DNA from: Sanderia malayensis
Taxonomy: Eukaryota; Cnidaria; Scyphozoa; Semaeostomeae; Pelagiidae
Assembly: GCA_013076295.1 (NCBI GenBank)
Contig: RQOL01000618.1
Span: forward strand, 1,240,001-1,304,000
Direction of reading: 5' to 3'
DNA length: 64,000 nt
Shown: piece after piece, positions 12,542 through 25,295 of the stretch
How positions within the stretch are numbered: the first letter of the stretch is position 1
How the letters are laid out: each line of letters begins with the position of its first letter
The notes under the pieces: model-generated
What the model was told of the DNA's origin: nothing
Database searches by the model: none
The model's input: only the letters and a program-made list of their open reading frames with translations
Made by a program: the position numbers and the translations under genes

Positions 12542-13723
12542 ATGGCTGCCAAAGAAGTTGATACGATCATTGGTACAGCACATTGCATCATATTTCTATT
12601 TATAGTGACTGTGAATGTTCTGCTGTTGATAATACTATTGAAAACGAAATTACTAAAAGCATCACCTTCCAAGTCGCTAATTTACAATGTTGTCATTGTG
12701 GATTTGGTAGGCTCACTGAGATCAATTACAGTAGCCATACGGGCTTTCAATGTATCGGACCCAGCAGCTTTGGAAATACTTTGCCGATGGGAGCCTGTTC
12801 ACAATGCGTGTCTTTTACAGCTAACATATATTGCTTTCCTTATGCTTGCCGTAAACCGATTCCTTGCTATACACAAGCCCCTACTGTTGAAGAAAGTGTT
12901 CTCAAGAAAGAAAACCATTGTGTATATTATTATGAATTGGTTATACGCTTTGCTTATGATTCCGGCAAATGGAACAATCAGAGGTTTCAAAACAACATAT
13001 CAACATAGAATACGCATGTGTGCATACTGGAATGTAAAGGTAATGAAAATCAATATAGTGACTGGATCCATCGTATTTGTTACGGTGATAACGTTGTACA
13101 TCAGAGCTACAGTCTCGTACATAAGTCGTCGTCGAAGGACGCATGCGCATGGTCAAATAATCAGAGGAAATAACGGAAACAGGCAAACAGCCGGAAAAAA
13201 TGTTCCCACGACAGATCCCTTTGTATGCAATGACCTTCCACTAGCCATAATCGTTGTATCCTCTGAACCAACAACAACAAAAGCTGCCACATCAAGCAAT
13301 ACCAAAGCAGGTGAGAGAAAATGTGTAGCTCATGGTGAAGGAATACATCCCCCTATTATTGCAAACGATGATGAACCAATAGAGCCAGTGGTTGGCAATG
13401 ATGATGAAAACAACACAGTAAAAGACACCATAGAAGGTTTACGAGAACGACAGAACAAAAAAAACATTCCATTCCGAAGGCCAGATCCCGCTGGAATAAC
13501 AAAAACATTTCTCACAGTAACCATTTACTACTCCTGTAGCTTGTTCCTGATAATAGTATGCTTATTCCTGACAATGTTCTCGAATACAACCTTCCCGCAA
13601 ATATTTTGGGATGTATCACTTCTTCTTCGCCAAGTGGGATTCTCGTTGACTGCAACTGTTTTTTTCATTGTCAACAAGAAATTTAGAATCGAAATAAGAA
13701 ACCTGTTCACAAGAAGAATTTGA
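12542..13723 (+). CDS. Intronless rhodopsin-like GPCR nested in the PDE4 intron
   Basis: A single-exon 393-residue frame with seven hydrophobic segments. TM1 is about residues 8-34. TM2 (44-66) holds the conserved Asp in NVVIVDLVG. TM3 (89-113) ends NRFLAIHKP, a variant of the DRY motif. TM4 is at 124-143 and TM5 at 168-190. A long loop of about 135 residues, rich in Thr, Asn and acidic residues, precedes TM6. TM7 runs into NKKFRIEIRNLF. A Cys precedes TM3 (LCRWEP) and another lies between TM4 and TM5 (MCAYW), fitting the usual disulphide. Missing are CWxP in TM6 and NPxxY in TM7. The frame is open further upstream but the first ATG is 12542. It lies opposite in strand to PDE4. Ligand unknown; many orphan cnidarian class A receptors have this form. 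Confidence 0.85.
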   Translation: MAAKEVDTIIGTAHCIIFLFIVTVNVLLLIILLKTKLLKASPSKSLIYNVVIVDLVGSLRSITVAIRAFNVSDPAALEILCRWEPVHNACLLQLTYIAFLMLAVNRFLAIHKPLLLKKVFSRKKTIVYIIMNWLYALLMIPANGTIRGFKTTYQHRIRMCAYWNVKVMKINIVTGSIVFVTVITLYIRATVSYISRRRRTHAHGQIIRGNNGNRQTAGKNVPTTDPFVCNDLPLAIIVVSSEPTTTKAATSSNTKAGERKCVAHGEGIHPPIIANDDEPIEPVVGNDDENNTVKDTIEGLRERQNKKNIPFRRPDPAGITKTFLTVTIYYSCSLFLIIVCLFLTMFSNTTFPQIFWDVSLLLRQVGFSLTATVFFIVNKKFRIEIRNLFTRRI

Positions 13724-14298
13724 TTCAGCGAGGTATTCACTTGGTGACTTTTGAATGCAAATTAAATGGATTGAAACGATCCAACAATTGCTTTCCAACC
13801 AAAGAAATTAAAGAAATTAAACGTGGTTGATACTGTATATCGGCTGTTGCACCATTACTATCGTTTTCTGCTGTTCTGTTCCTATTTTGTTATTTTTCAA
13901 CCATTGCTGTTATTTTATTTCTCGACGAGCTTTAAACTTCAGCCTGCCTTGATTTAAGTTTTGCTCCTATAGTGGAGGCAAATTCAATCTAGTATTTCCT
14001 ATATAGGTCATTAAAAAACTTGTACAAAAAATTGAAACTTTTCGCTTAAAAAGGAGCATTTCTTGTACTTTACTATGTGTATATAGATTCCTCTACTTGT
14101 GAAATAAACGTAGTTGCATAAAGATTTCCTGTTGTTACAGTTGCTGGTTTTATAATCGCTGCTGCACGAAGCAGAATATACGAGCAATCGAATCCTCTTC
14201 GAGAACAAATCTTGTTTGGTTAGGTTAGCTTGACTGTTGCACAATTCTAGCCTGCGCGTAGCGTCAAATCCTCCTCCGTTCGGGTGCAGTGCATTCTG

Positions 14299-14490
14299 GT
14301 TTTATTTTTAATGACTATGAAGGCTGGGGCACTTCGCGCGCCACCTCCCTATAGTTGGCCTTCGATGGAGTGGAACAGCGATCTTCAATAAAAGTGGGGT
14401 GGGCTTTCCATTGTTATTGCATCCCATCTGAGGGGAACAGCGATCTTAAACAAAAGTGGGGTGGGCTTTCTATTTTATTTTTAATGACTA
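14299..14490. repeat. Short direct repeats, degenerate element
   Basis: tttatttttaatgactat occurs at both ends. Inside, a block starting ggaacagcgatctt and ending gtggggtgggcttt occurs twice with small differences. Probably a decayed transposable element; class not assigned. Confidence 0.6.
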
Positions 14491-16840
14491 TATAATCTTT
14501 GTTGCATTGTGCGAGATGCCTTTGGAAAACTTTCAAAAAAGATTCGGTCTTGATGCAAAAGCCTGAAAAACGCCATTTTTATTTCGACAACAACACAGGA
14601 GTAGCTTTCTTCTCGTGGCAATTAAAGAGTACGAATTAATGCTTGCAAGTGGAAACAATAGTGTGGTGGGTCTTAAAAGGGTGCTAATAAGTCACGTGAC
14701 CCATTCAAACACCTTTTAATCCATCATGCTTCCACATATAGCCATTAAACAATTTTATTTACTACGTAATTTCCTTTTGTTGCATGTTAGAAGATAAATA
14801 CAGATATTACTCCTCCGCAGAGGTAAAAGTTATGTTTAACCCCCGTGTTTACCCCTTAAACCCCAGCAGCGGCCCGTTTACCATCACATTTCTAAATACT
14901 GGGGTACAGGACTACTTGAAAATAGTGGTTTGAATTTCTCCGCCCGAAGGTGGTACCTTCCGCCAGTGTATGCTGGTCTAGCAACGTATTTTGTAGAAAA
15001 CCCCACTTTGATTGTACTGCACAGGCAATCTGCTTCCAACCCGTCAATTAAAAACCTACCAAGAGCACTTTGCTGAACTTGATGCAGTTCAATTTAAGTT
15101 GGAAAACAAAAATTTTCCCACAAGACAGAAAATTGCCCATTGTTGCACAAGAATTCAGCTATTTTATCGAATATTACTCTATTTTCATGTTTCAATGTGA
15201 GGTATTCCCATTGTTTCTCCTTTTTTGTCTCCTTTTATGTTTGCATTTGATGATAACTCGAACATTTATTGAGGCACGCTAACACCCACCTATTCTGCAT
15301 TGGAGGCGCCCATTTCAACAAAACAACTAATGAATGTTTTGTCCCAACTAATGGTTTTACGTGAAAAGCAGCACTCACTTTAACAATGTTAACAGCTAGT
15401 TTTAAAATAATACTTGCTGATGTAAAAATGCATATAAATGAAAACCCTGCTTTTTATTCTCTCAAGCAGAAAAACTTTGAGAAATGAAAGAACAGGATGA
15501 GATGAATACCAAAATCCCCCCAGCCTCAAGGTTTTAATTTTTAGCCTCGGCATTCTAATAGGCATTAATCTAATAAAAAAGCAGTGTGACTTAAATATAT
15601 CGGATACCAAAAGTGAGCAGAATGTCAGTCGTCGCATAAAAACTGGGAGGGAAGTGAGGGGGGGACTTTGGGTCTCGAATTACGCCTGGATCTTGGCCTA
15701 CGTGTTCGTTTTCCGCTAAAAATAAGCAAAATTCTTGATAAACACTCCATTCTAGGTTTGGACAGCGAAAGCCTAAATGATGGGCATCCCCTAAATGGAA
15801 GGGGTGCCCCATACTTGGTCAAGACCGAAGTGTCACCTGTTCAAAATCGGGCTGCGGTCTCCGACAGATTACCGAAAACGTTGTTTTCGACTCGGAATCA
15901 GATTTTGACGTCATCTACACTTCACCACACATCCAGCTGATGATGCTCAATTTAATACGATATACGGATACCATACCATATTTAATAGAAAATACCATAC
16001 GAGAAAACACAAATATACGAGTATTGCGTATGCCGTCCTCCGACTGCCTATAATTGGCAGTCGTGAAATCCGAATAAACTGTTCTCGGAAAACTAATTTT
16101 GACCACTAGTATCTTTTGTCAACTAAAGCTCCCCCCCGTGCATACATAGAGTCCAGCATCTGCCACAAGGAGCCAAGGAGATACACTCAATATCCTAATC
16201 ATAACACGAAAGCAACAAGATAAAAATCTCCCTGAAATAATAAACACCCAATGTCCCACACTAAATAACTATGCCGTGTTTTGCAAACTGTGAAATAAAT
16301 AGCAAAGTGTGAACGAAACCCCAACGCGCCAAACCACGACTCCACTACCTCCACTACCCGTGCAGTGGACACAAAACCATTCATCCAGGCAAAAATTCAG
16401 AAAATATTCAACTTAAAAAGACATGTTTATGTGAAAAGAAAGGGCTTGGTCTCTCCTGTTAAATCAATGGTTCAGGTTTATGTAAATAAAAAATAACGTG
16501 GCTGTGCAATCTTGTATAAACAATACAAGCAATAGCGTACTCAATCCCACAATTCACTATCAGCAAAACAAGAAAATACTTGATAATATTTACACGACAA
16601 GGCTTAGCAAATCATGCTTGGAACAGACAAATAAAGAAAAGAATGGTAGCAAATTTCTGAATTTCCACCCAAGGTATTCTGAATGTTTGCCCATGGTGCA
16701 TCTCATTCTCTCATCTCATAAAAATTAACGCTTCTTTAAGCGCCCCCTCTTTTGGGAATGCCTTGTCTAAAACCTGAAAACCCTTGGAACCATTTGCTTG
16801 ACAAACGAAACCCCACAACAGATTCTGACATTCAACCAAG

Positions 16841-16934
16841 GACTCACTACATTGCGTCCCTGTGCCTCACTCGTTTTGCTCTCTTGTGTTGAGCGAGTTA
16901 CAAGCGAGGCACAGGGACGCAATGCAGTGAGTCT
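16841..16934. mobile_element. Foldback element, family B, copy 1
   Basis: gactcactacattgcgtccc and its downstream reverse complement gggacgcaatgcagtgagtc form arms of about 33 bp around a loop containing gctctcttgtgttgag. The same design and loop sequence occur at 36733-36820 in a RAD54L intron, so this is a dispersed family rather than a chance hairpin. Confidence 0.75.
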
Positions 16935-18520
16935 AAGTCAACCACAGAACTATGTCAACAATGGAATGATTACTCTATTGTTCGATAGCGTAAATTTTTT
17001 CGCCAGCTCTTGTGGGCGCAATATTCGAAATTGGACGCTGATAAGGTTGCGAGTTACTGCGCAGCTCCAGCGCAGTAGCTTGCCAGCTCGCCAGCGCAAC
17101 GAATCACGAACTCGCTTAACTTGCAGGTGCGTGTGTACCTGCAAACCTTGCAACACGAATTTTTAATGCCAAACCTACAGAGCTATTATTCCCTTCAATG
17201 GATTCTGATTATGAACAGAAAATAACGAGAGGAAGCACGTGCACGCAACGTGGCGAGTCTTACAATATTATGCGTAAATAATCTCGATTTCAATCATCGA
17301 AACGAGTGAAATTGGCAATGAATTTATGCAAAAACTGATAGCGAACAACACCTGTTATATCGCAAATAATAAAAATTGATTTCATTCAAATAGCAGGGCT
17401 GCCACAAGCATTTTTCTGACCACACCCTCGAAAAGCCCGGAAAATATCGGCCAAGCCCTTCATACCAAAAAAAGTTTTACGGTGAAACTCGTGACCCTAA
17501 TGTTAGGAAATTTGACTGTATAGAAAGAGACTGAAATAATTAGGCAATTATAATACAAGCTCTCTGATAAAAACCTCAGGTTCTTACGAAATGTGCAACT
17601 TACATTTTGAAAACAACTGAGTTGGGGCCGAGGGCTCCAATAACTTTCATAGTCGCTGAGGGCCTTTATGGGCCTTGCATGTTTGGATATTTTACGTTTC
17701 ACTTTCACAAAATTACATCATGATTCAAACGAATCTTATAATTATTAACGGAGTCATAAGTATTTTTGATGTTCATATATTAATGTTTTATAATTTAAGT
17801 TGCAAGTAAAGGGATACAGTCCAGATCAAAAGAATAATAAATCACATTTCTTTGGTCCTAATTAAATTACATAAAACGCAAATTCAAACTAATTCAGCCA
17901 GCAAAAAATCCCAAGATACGCTAAATAATTCTCATAACTAGCAGACAACACTGAAAGTTTTTTCCATTTCAAAACAAAGAAACATATGGCCACTGAGATA
18001 TATTCAAAAGGTGATGGTTACGATTAGCTGCGATGCGAGGAAAAAAATGCACGTTGGAAATCAATATCAACCCCGAACTCTGGAGTAATGTATCGTGTAC
18101 GTGAAAATTGAATGTTATGAAATATTTCAGTTATCGTTTCAAACATATCCAGACACGACTATCGACCATGACTTGCATTATAATCGCCTTCTCTTTTATC
18201 AGATTTGCGTTTGAAAAGACTCATAAACAAATATAAACAATTATCGAATAAATGAAAAATATCACTCAGGTAATGCTGCAAATTAAAAAACGTAATGGTT
18301 TTGGAGTAGATGATTGGGTTTAATATTGTTTATCAAATATTTCAAAATTTCATGTGCATAAAATCGAACCTGGTGATTACGACTAGCATGTAATAACATC
18401 GCATAAATATATGCTAGTCGCATTTACTATTGACGTACAGAATCGAGTAGAAATCAAAAGTGATCTGAATTATATTAGTAACGACACAGTTGGATAATTA
18501 AAAGCAAAACAACTGCTTAC

Positions 18521-18846
18521 TTGACGAAGGCGAAATCTCCACAGCACACAGAATCACACTCCTCGTCCTCCTCAAGCTCGAGACTTCCCAATCGCTCCAT
18601 GCCAGTTGATAAAGAAGAAAGATTTACGGTTGGCAGAGTGTTACTCAAGCCTTCTTGGCAGCCATTATCAACCGTGCTACTACTGCTATACCTACAGGTC
18701 GCGTTAGCAACTGATGTAGACCCTGATACATTGTCGCTTATCATCATGCTCACATCAGCAGTATCTACCACACTTAGAATGAGCTTCATCGACTGGTCTT
18801 TAATTTCTGTCTTTTTAATTATACATACAAGAACAAAAAACACCAT
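18521..18846 (-). CDS. PDE4: PDE4 alternative first coding exon with Ser/acidic-rich leader
   Basis: Minus-strand frame from ATG 18846 (A at -3, G at +4) or from the in-frame ATG at 18789. The longer form starts with a short hydrophobic run, MVFFVLVCIIKK, which could anchor to membrane. Both forms continue into a Ser-rich segment and an acidic stretch ELEEDEECDS, ending GDFAFV plus AA before donor gtaagc. The phase is again 2, as UCR1 needs. No database match is claimed; assignment rests on strand, position, donor and phase. It could instead be an internal exon if an acceptor lies near 18810. Confidence 0.5.
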
Positions 18847-19866
18847 AGTTCGCCATGGGAAACGCGCAGGCAGGAATCTTCGTTTTATTCAATTGCTCTA
18901 ACGCATGACGGCATTGTGGAGAACAGAGCATGGAGAACAGCAGTTACAACTCCAGTGAAAGTCTCAAACAAAAAATGGCATACGTACGACCAGATGGTCA
19001 TAAATTTTCCTAAATACCAAAATGGATCTTGCGTCTTCACCCTTATTAAATCATAAGGAGCAATTTTAAACTTTTTAAATTAAATCAGACACACGTTGTG
19101 AGAGGAACGCATAATTCCTGCGCGCGCATCTCTCTATCCGTCTCACCTTTCAGAATGCTTTTGCTGAACACGGTAGAACTTTTGCTTTGTCATCATTTTT
19201 AATAAACTTCTTGTAATTAAATAAACTTCGAATAATTAAATAAACTTCATGTGAAAATCATAAATGCGTAGATTTAAATTTCCTGCTTTTACCAGGCTCT
19301 TAACTATGGCTCTAAAGCACAGGCACTGTATAGTCTTGGTGTTCTGCTCGGTGTTCTGCGAGCTTATGTTCGTTCTTCGGGGCTTATTTCACCAGAATCA
19401 AATTAAAATGGAGTCATAAACTGTTAAAACTCAATAAATCCTCAAAAGTTTACTTCGATTTATTCAATTTTTCGAAGATGTACACTTATGGAGCAAAGTA
19501 TTGCACAGCCGGATTCGAAATGGCGCCTAGAAGTAGCGCAGTTTCTATGAAACAGAAATATACTCCAAATTTCTCACATTTTCTAATTAAAGCGTAATTT
19601 AGACTATATTATATCGATTATCTTATATCACATCTCCCTGATCTACCTTTGAATATTCTAATGCATGTTTCAAGTTTGAGCCTCATAATTCGATACTTTG
19701 TAACTCATTTCTTCGAAAATCATTCTCATTTCTTGGGTGGTTCGACTTAGCTATCAAACAGTTGAATAATCTGCCACTGAACTCGAATAAGTACTTTAAT
19801 ACAAGAAACGCAACTCTTTACTTAATAGTTTGATAGTTTTCCAGAGAAAGGAAGATTTAATGTTGT

Positions 19867-19935
19867 TATAATAACGATAATAACAATAATAATAATAATG
19901 AAATAATAACAAAAATAGTAATAATAATAATAACG
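19867..19935. repeat. (TAA)n-type microsatellite, interrupted
   Basis: Runs of ataata/aataat with occasional c or g interruptions, ending ataataataacg. Confidence 0.8.
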
Positions 19936-20220
19936 TTATCGATTACATCAGTTAATTCATGTCTTTCAGGTGATTTATCAACAACAATTTGATTGTGCCG
20001 CAAAAAAACATAAAAGCGGTTTTTATTATCAATAAAGGCATACTATCAGTAAAGATATTAATCAATCTTGAGATATATATCCTATTCAAGTTTAAGATTA
20101 TATCACTTGTATTCATCACAACAGTACGTTCGCTTTGACCAAGGTGTGCGGTTTAGTGGTGATTCGCGAATGCAAAGTCTGAATTTGACATGGCACCAAA
20201 CAATACCTAACCCTGCCATA

Positions 20221-20988
20221 CAGAGGCGGACATTGGCCATATTTGGTGGTGGGGCGAATAGTGAGGATTTGCCGACAAAATTCTTAACCAAGAAACCGAA
20301 AGTTAGAGCTCTGGTTGGGGTCAAGGGGCGAAGCCCCTATCCAAGTTTTGGGGCTTTGCTACTTTTTTACCTCTCGAGGTTCTTAAAATGTGAACAATTT
20401 AGAAAATAAATTAGAGTTCAGTTACAATTACAATATCTTTGAACTTTGTGCCTTTCGTTTGGAAGAAAAAGTCACACTTGAAGGCCTCTTTTGGTTCAGA
20501 TGGTGCTTCATCTGAGCACAACTCGTCAAATCCTTTTTCTCGCTCTTCGGCTTGCAAAATCATATTCTGTTCCTGACTTTTCTGCGATTTCTTTCGCTTG
20601 AACAATAAACTCGTCAAACTTAGGATCATTTCTTAACGAATTTCCTTAATGCATGCGTCGATAAGGAGAAGAGCTTCGGCCAAGTCAATCTCACGGCCTT
20701 GTAGTATTTTGTTCAGGATGTTTGTCGTTTGCATTATTTGATCAAATATGACCACCATGAGCGTAAATTCGAGCTTTGATTATAGTAAGGATTCCATTAG
20801 CCTTTGTTACGATGTCAGGCACCATTTCGTCGTTTACGTCCCTTGTGAGTTAAGAAACTTTCAAGAATATATAGTAAAAATCTGTCTAAGTAAATACCGA
20901 CAAAATGCCAAAAAAGTTAACATTCACCGACAAATAATTTTTTGGGGGGTCGTTCGCCCCCCCAAACCCCCCACAATATCCGCCTCTG
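20221..20988 (-). mobile_element. hAT-superfamily element with decayed transposase fragment, 8-bp TSD
   Basis: The ends are inverted: cagaggcggacattgg on the left and ccacaatatccgcctctg on the right (inner bases partly diverged). The element is flanked by the perfect 8-bp direct repeat ctgccata at 20213-20220 and 20989-20996, the hallmark of hAT insertion. On the minus strand a broken reading frame is visible from about 20731 to 20420 (pieces ILQGREIDLAEALLLIDAC, then DPKFDEFIVQAKEIAEKSG, then CSDEAPSEPKEAF), interrupted by two frameshift/stop positions near 20631 and 20535. It resembles the N-terminal/central part of TTF/ZMYM-type hAT transposases, an attribution made from memory. At 768 bp it is a deleted, immobile copy. 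Confidence 0.8.
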
Positions 20989-23343
20989 CTGCCATATGTT
21001 TCCTTTTTTATAAGAAACTCGTTTATAAACAAGTATGGCAACAAATTTTAAAAACTCTAGTATATACACCAATTTTATTTATAAGAAAACCTTTATAAGA
21101 AACCATAGGCCCCTATTTTCAAAACTTAAGAACCCTTGGTAGGAGAATTTGTGACTGAAAAAAGTTAAGAAACTTTTTATGTTGTTTTAACGAGAAAAAT
21201 GTTAAAAACAACTTGCGCACTTCATTCCCACAGATTTGTAACAAATCTCAACAATGTTAAGAAACTTGCTAAGAATCTGTTCGTACCATAATTAGCTACT
21301 AAACCCTGGTACGAACATTGTGCATAGTTTCTTATAAAAAATGGGTGTACTAGACCGTACTAAACTGTACTAGACTGATATAAGAATACCTTAACTTTTG
21401 TGGAGTCTAGATCTCTTCCATTGTAATTCTAAAAATTCCATTGTTTTCTGGCAATTTTGAGCCCCAATATTCTTATGAACATTATTCTTATATACAATAA
21501 AAAAAGTGTATAACTTCGTTGCTCGAAAGGACTGTAATCGAAAATGCTTTCTCCAAACAATACCGTTTTGCATGATTATATAAAATTGATACACGCTTGT
21601 CTTTATAAAGAACTCCTTTATATGTAAGGGACTTACATTAAAGAGAATCTAGAAATTCTAATATACTTAAAGAACTTATACTATACTATTAAAAACAAAA
21701 TCCCTAAATAAAGCTTTTTAAAATTGAATAATTTTATAACCGCGAATAATCGACGATCACAAATATGTGCCAACAATTACGATAGTCAAATCACACTGCC
21801 GGGGAATCTCCTAACGCACGAGGATTCTCCTTCGCTTAATGTTTTTGATAAATTACTGTCGTTGTTCGTTGTTATATTTTGAAAATTTTACCTTAACAAG
21901 TAACTTTAATTAAAGCATCGTGCACGACATACGGAATGATCGGCAAAAAATAACGAATGCAAAGTAAATAGCAGAAACTTAGCACACCTACGCATAAGAA
22001 AACATGAAAAACATTTTCATGAAATTAGATTGCTCTAGAGCTGGAGTAGATATTGTATGCTCATTGATTAATGTTAAATATGTTATAAAAATTACATACA
22101 ATTGATTTTCCAGCCTGACCTTATTTTTCGCTTGATTTCCGAACCTTTAGCTCGGTTTCTTATAAAATAAAAACGTCGCTGCTAAGGTCCAACATATGAT
22201 TAGACTTGCTCCAAGTCTATTTCGTATTTCAGTCATGAAAGTCTAACATATGATTGACTTTGTACTCGTCAATCAATCAGACTTCTTCCTTGTCGACTTT
22301 TTGGCATTGTTTTTAGCCACAATTTAAAACAAAGTTTGAATTTCAATGCTTTTATGCGTCTATATGTTATCTCCAGTCACTGAATGCAAAGCTAAAGTTA
22401 AGAAATTGTTGAAGAACTTTTAGTACTACAACAATTTGCTCAAACAAAGACCTAAAATAAGGAAAATTAAAAACTTAGGCCTTGAAGTAGCTTCTTTTAT
22501 AAAAAAAGCACGCATACGTTAACAAGTACAAACCAACCGTCCACAATAAAGGACGAAATATCAATTATATAACTGAAAACCCTTCTTCAATGGAACAGTG
22601 GATTTAGGTGTCAAATCCGTTCTTTTTAATTTGCAAATAACCGTAACATCTGTGTTTTCAACCTCTGCATAACGGGCTATTGAACACTGCATTTATAATA
22701 CTTTCGTTTCATGACACGCAAAAGCTCTTCAATCGACAAGTTGTATCAAATTGCCACAATTGCACCTGTTGCAATGATAGTAAATAAATGAAGTTCGGCA
22801 AAAACCTCATTGACTTTGAGAATTAAATTATTCGCATCAAAGATGGCGCTCAAGAGATTTGTGGATTGTGTGAACCGAAATTGAAATTCATTTTTCAATT
22901 GGCAAATGTATTGCCATGGGTGACAAAATAAAAAATGCAAAATGTGCATCAGGACTGCTCTTTGCAGTCTCTCAATTATTGAAAAGATATATACAGCTTC
23001 CGATTGTATTTTAATGGGTCACACATAAGCAATTGATGCAATCACATACTGAAAGGAATTTTTCTGATGAGAAGATGACCACATCAACCTCGTAAACAGC
23101 CATGACGTAATTCCTAAGGGTCTCCCTTCCTGGTGAGAATTTTGGCAACGGATATTATTCGGCCTAAACTAGAAAGAGCCAAATTTGTGACCTTTACAAC
23201 ACGATTATCCACGATGTAAAGTTATGAAATGACTTTTAAAATGATAATGAATTGTTACGTTACGGAAAAAAACGTTCTGCGCTGAGCAACACAGCAGACA
23301 ACATGACGAAAAGACATTATAGTAAGGGAAAAAATAAACTCAC

Positions 23344-23501
23344 CCATTTTCGTAATTCAATGTCATTTCATCGCTTTCAAAAAACAAATCATTGTCACTG
23401 ATCTCAGTGCGAGAAAACGAACGACATTTATTCCATATTTTAGACTTCGAAGAGAGCAAATTATTTTTAGAAAAAGGCAAACTGCTTCTCCTGCCAGCCA
23501 T
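23344..23501 (-). CDS. PDE4: PDE4 alternative first coding exon
   Basis: An ATG at 23501 (minus strand) begins MAGRRSSLPFSKNN..., a 52-codon leader rich in Ser, Lys and Arg, ending TLNYEN plus GG before a strong donor gtgagt. The phase matches the UCR1 exon, giving ...YENG|SKLFGNE. The basic-to-acidic transition and the position just upstream of UCR1 recall the isoform-specific N-termini of mammalian PDE4 long forms. A second, competing frame overlaps it but lacks a matching splice site. Prediction only; an RNA read across 23344/6806 would settle it. Confidence 0.6.
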
Positions 23502-25295
23502 GTTTGCGCGAGGAGGTTCTTGTCTGTCGTATTTGTTTCGTCTGCGGAAGCCAAGTAAACAACGCTCCTTGGCTCCGATGACAGCTTTGTGTCAGGAAAA
23601 ATTGCCTGTCTTTGCAAGTTCAAAAAAACACACCAGCCTCGCTGGTCCAGTGTTCCATAAACAAAATGCGTTAACCTATGGAAACATATGTTTACACTAA
23701 TCGCCAGACAATCCTGTGCATGGAGCAATCCCCTCTGTCATTGTACCTCGTGTTTGCTTGGTGATTCCCCTGACGAGGGCTCAAAGCGGCCTTCGATGAA
23801 GCTGATTTTCCATTTTATCATCGAAAAAAGCAACTTAGTCACAGAAAACTCAAAGAAAAAGCGGGACATTATACATTGCACTGTATTTGACCAGATATTG
23901 CTTCTCAACTTTACCTCTTTTGATTTAAAAAACCTATTCACATATATAGTGCATGTTTCAATATGTTCCAATGTGAGTAAATTCAATGCATTTTGCAGTT
24001 ACGGCTGCTGACGCCTGGGCAGTTACTTATTCAAAATTTCTCTAAAGCTGGGATTAACGGCAGAGACAGCCTGACTTAATCTCTTAAATTCTCAGGAGGT
24101 TTCAATTCACACTAAACGCATAATAATTCTGGTGTCCGATTAAAAAGGACCACTAATTGAAGAAAATATTTGGGAGGGGGTGTAAAAGCTGAATTGACGA
24201 CCCGGCGAACCTCGGCAACAGTTATAGTGGTAAAAATAATGAAATAAAATGGGGTAGTTTTGAGACCGGGTTGTCGTGGGTTGTATGGCCGTGGGTCATC
24301 TGAGATTCATTGGATGCAGCTTTTTAAAAAACTCCGTCTTTTTTGTTATCAAAGTCGCCAGAGAGCCTGGTTATCTGAAAATCATGTGTTTTACAGAGGT
24401 TGTTTGTGCGAAATATTCACAAGCTGTTTACAGGCGATCTTATTAAGAGGACATTATTAATTTGACTAACAATGCAAGAAGTAAATCACATTTAATAAAT
24501 TTCACGCCAGGAAAAGGAGGAAATAACTCTTTCCTACTCTTATCAACTAAAAAAGAGAATGAATGCACTGCAAAATAGCTGTCACTTTGCTCTTTGCAAA
24601 TAGTAATTATTGATCTTTCACGTTGACTAGCAGCGCCTGATCTCTTGCTAGTTTTAATATTGGCCATTGTGTTAATTCCCACATTAATTGCTACAGGTTC
24701 TTTTTGTTCAAATTTTAATTTCCTCCTCCTTGAAGTAATATAGGCCCGTAAAAAGAGGCTTGCTAATGGCCCAGTTTCTTCCTGTATACTCTGTATGTGA
24801 GAGTAACAGCGATTTCTGACTTTAAAATGTGTTTTCCGAATTAAAAATGTGTTTCCTGACTTTCAACTGTGTTTTCTAATTTGCCTGAAATTGCTTGGCC
24901 TGTGTGGGCGATACCACCACTTTTAACTACATACAACACATAAGAATCGGAAATATATGTGCATATATACATGCTTATCTTCATTGGAAACTGAGCTACC
25001 ACTAAGCTGACTTAGGTTGCGATTATAAACATGATTCTTCCAGAAGACACAGCCAAATACAACTTGTCAACTAAGGCTAAACAAATCCCAGAATGCACGG
25101 TTCATTTTTAGGAGAATAACTCTATTTCTGCATAGACTCTGTCTGGCAAGCGATTTTATTGTTGGAAATGCGAATAAAAAATACTTGCAAATGCAGATTC
25201 TGAGATTGAAGTGGGTTGGAATTTGGCGAAGCTGAGCATAATATAAAATTAATCTAGCGATGTTATTCAAAGTAAAGCAAGTAAATAAAAGTTAC

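Larger units (their letters stand above)
13724..18520. other. PDE4 intron between the GPCR and the 18.5-kb first exon
   Basis: No gene supported. The stretch holds a partial tandem duplication near 14299-14490 (gaacagcgatctt...gtggggtgggcttt twice, about 62 bp apart, bracketed by tttatttttaatgactat) and a foldback element at 16841-16934. Short open frames here show no recognisable motifs. Confidence 0.6.
18847..23343. other. PDE4 intron between first exons
   Basis: No gene supported. Contains a TAA-type microsatellite (about 19867-19935) and a complete hAT-like element at 20221-20988. The rest is AT-rich with scattered tataagaaa motifs. Confidence 0.6.

Noticed and set aside
23363..23728. 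121-codon minus-strand frame
   Set aside because: It overlaps the PDE4 first exon in another phase; the shorter frame (MAGRRSSL...) has the donor in the correct phase.
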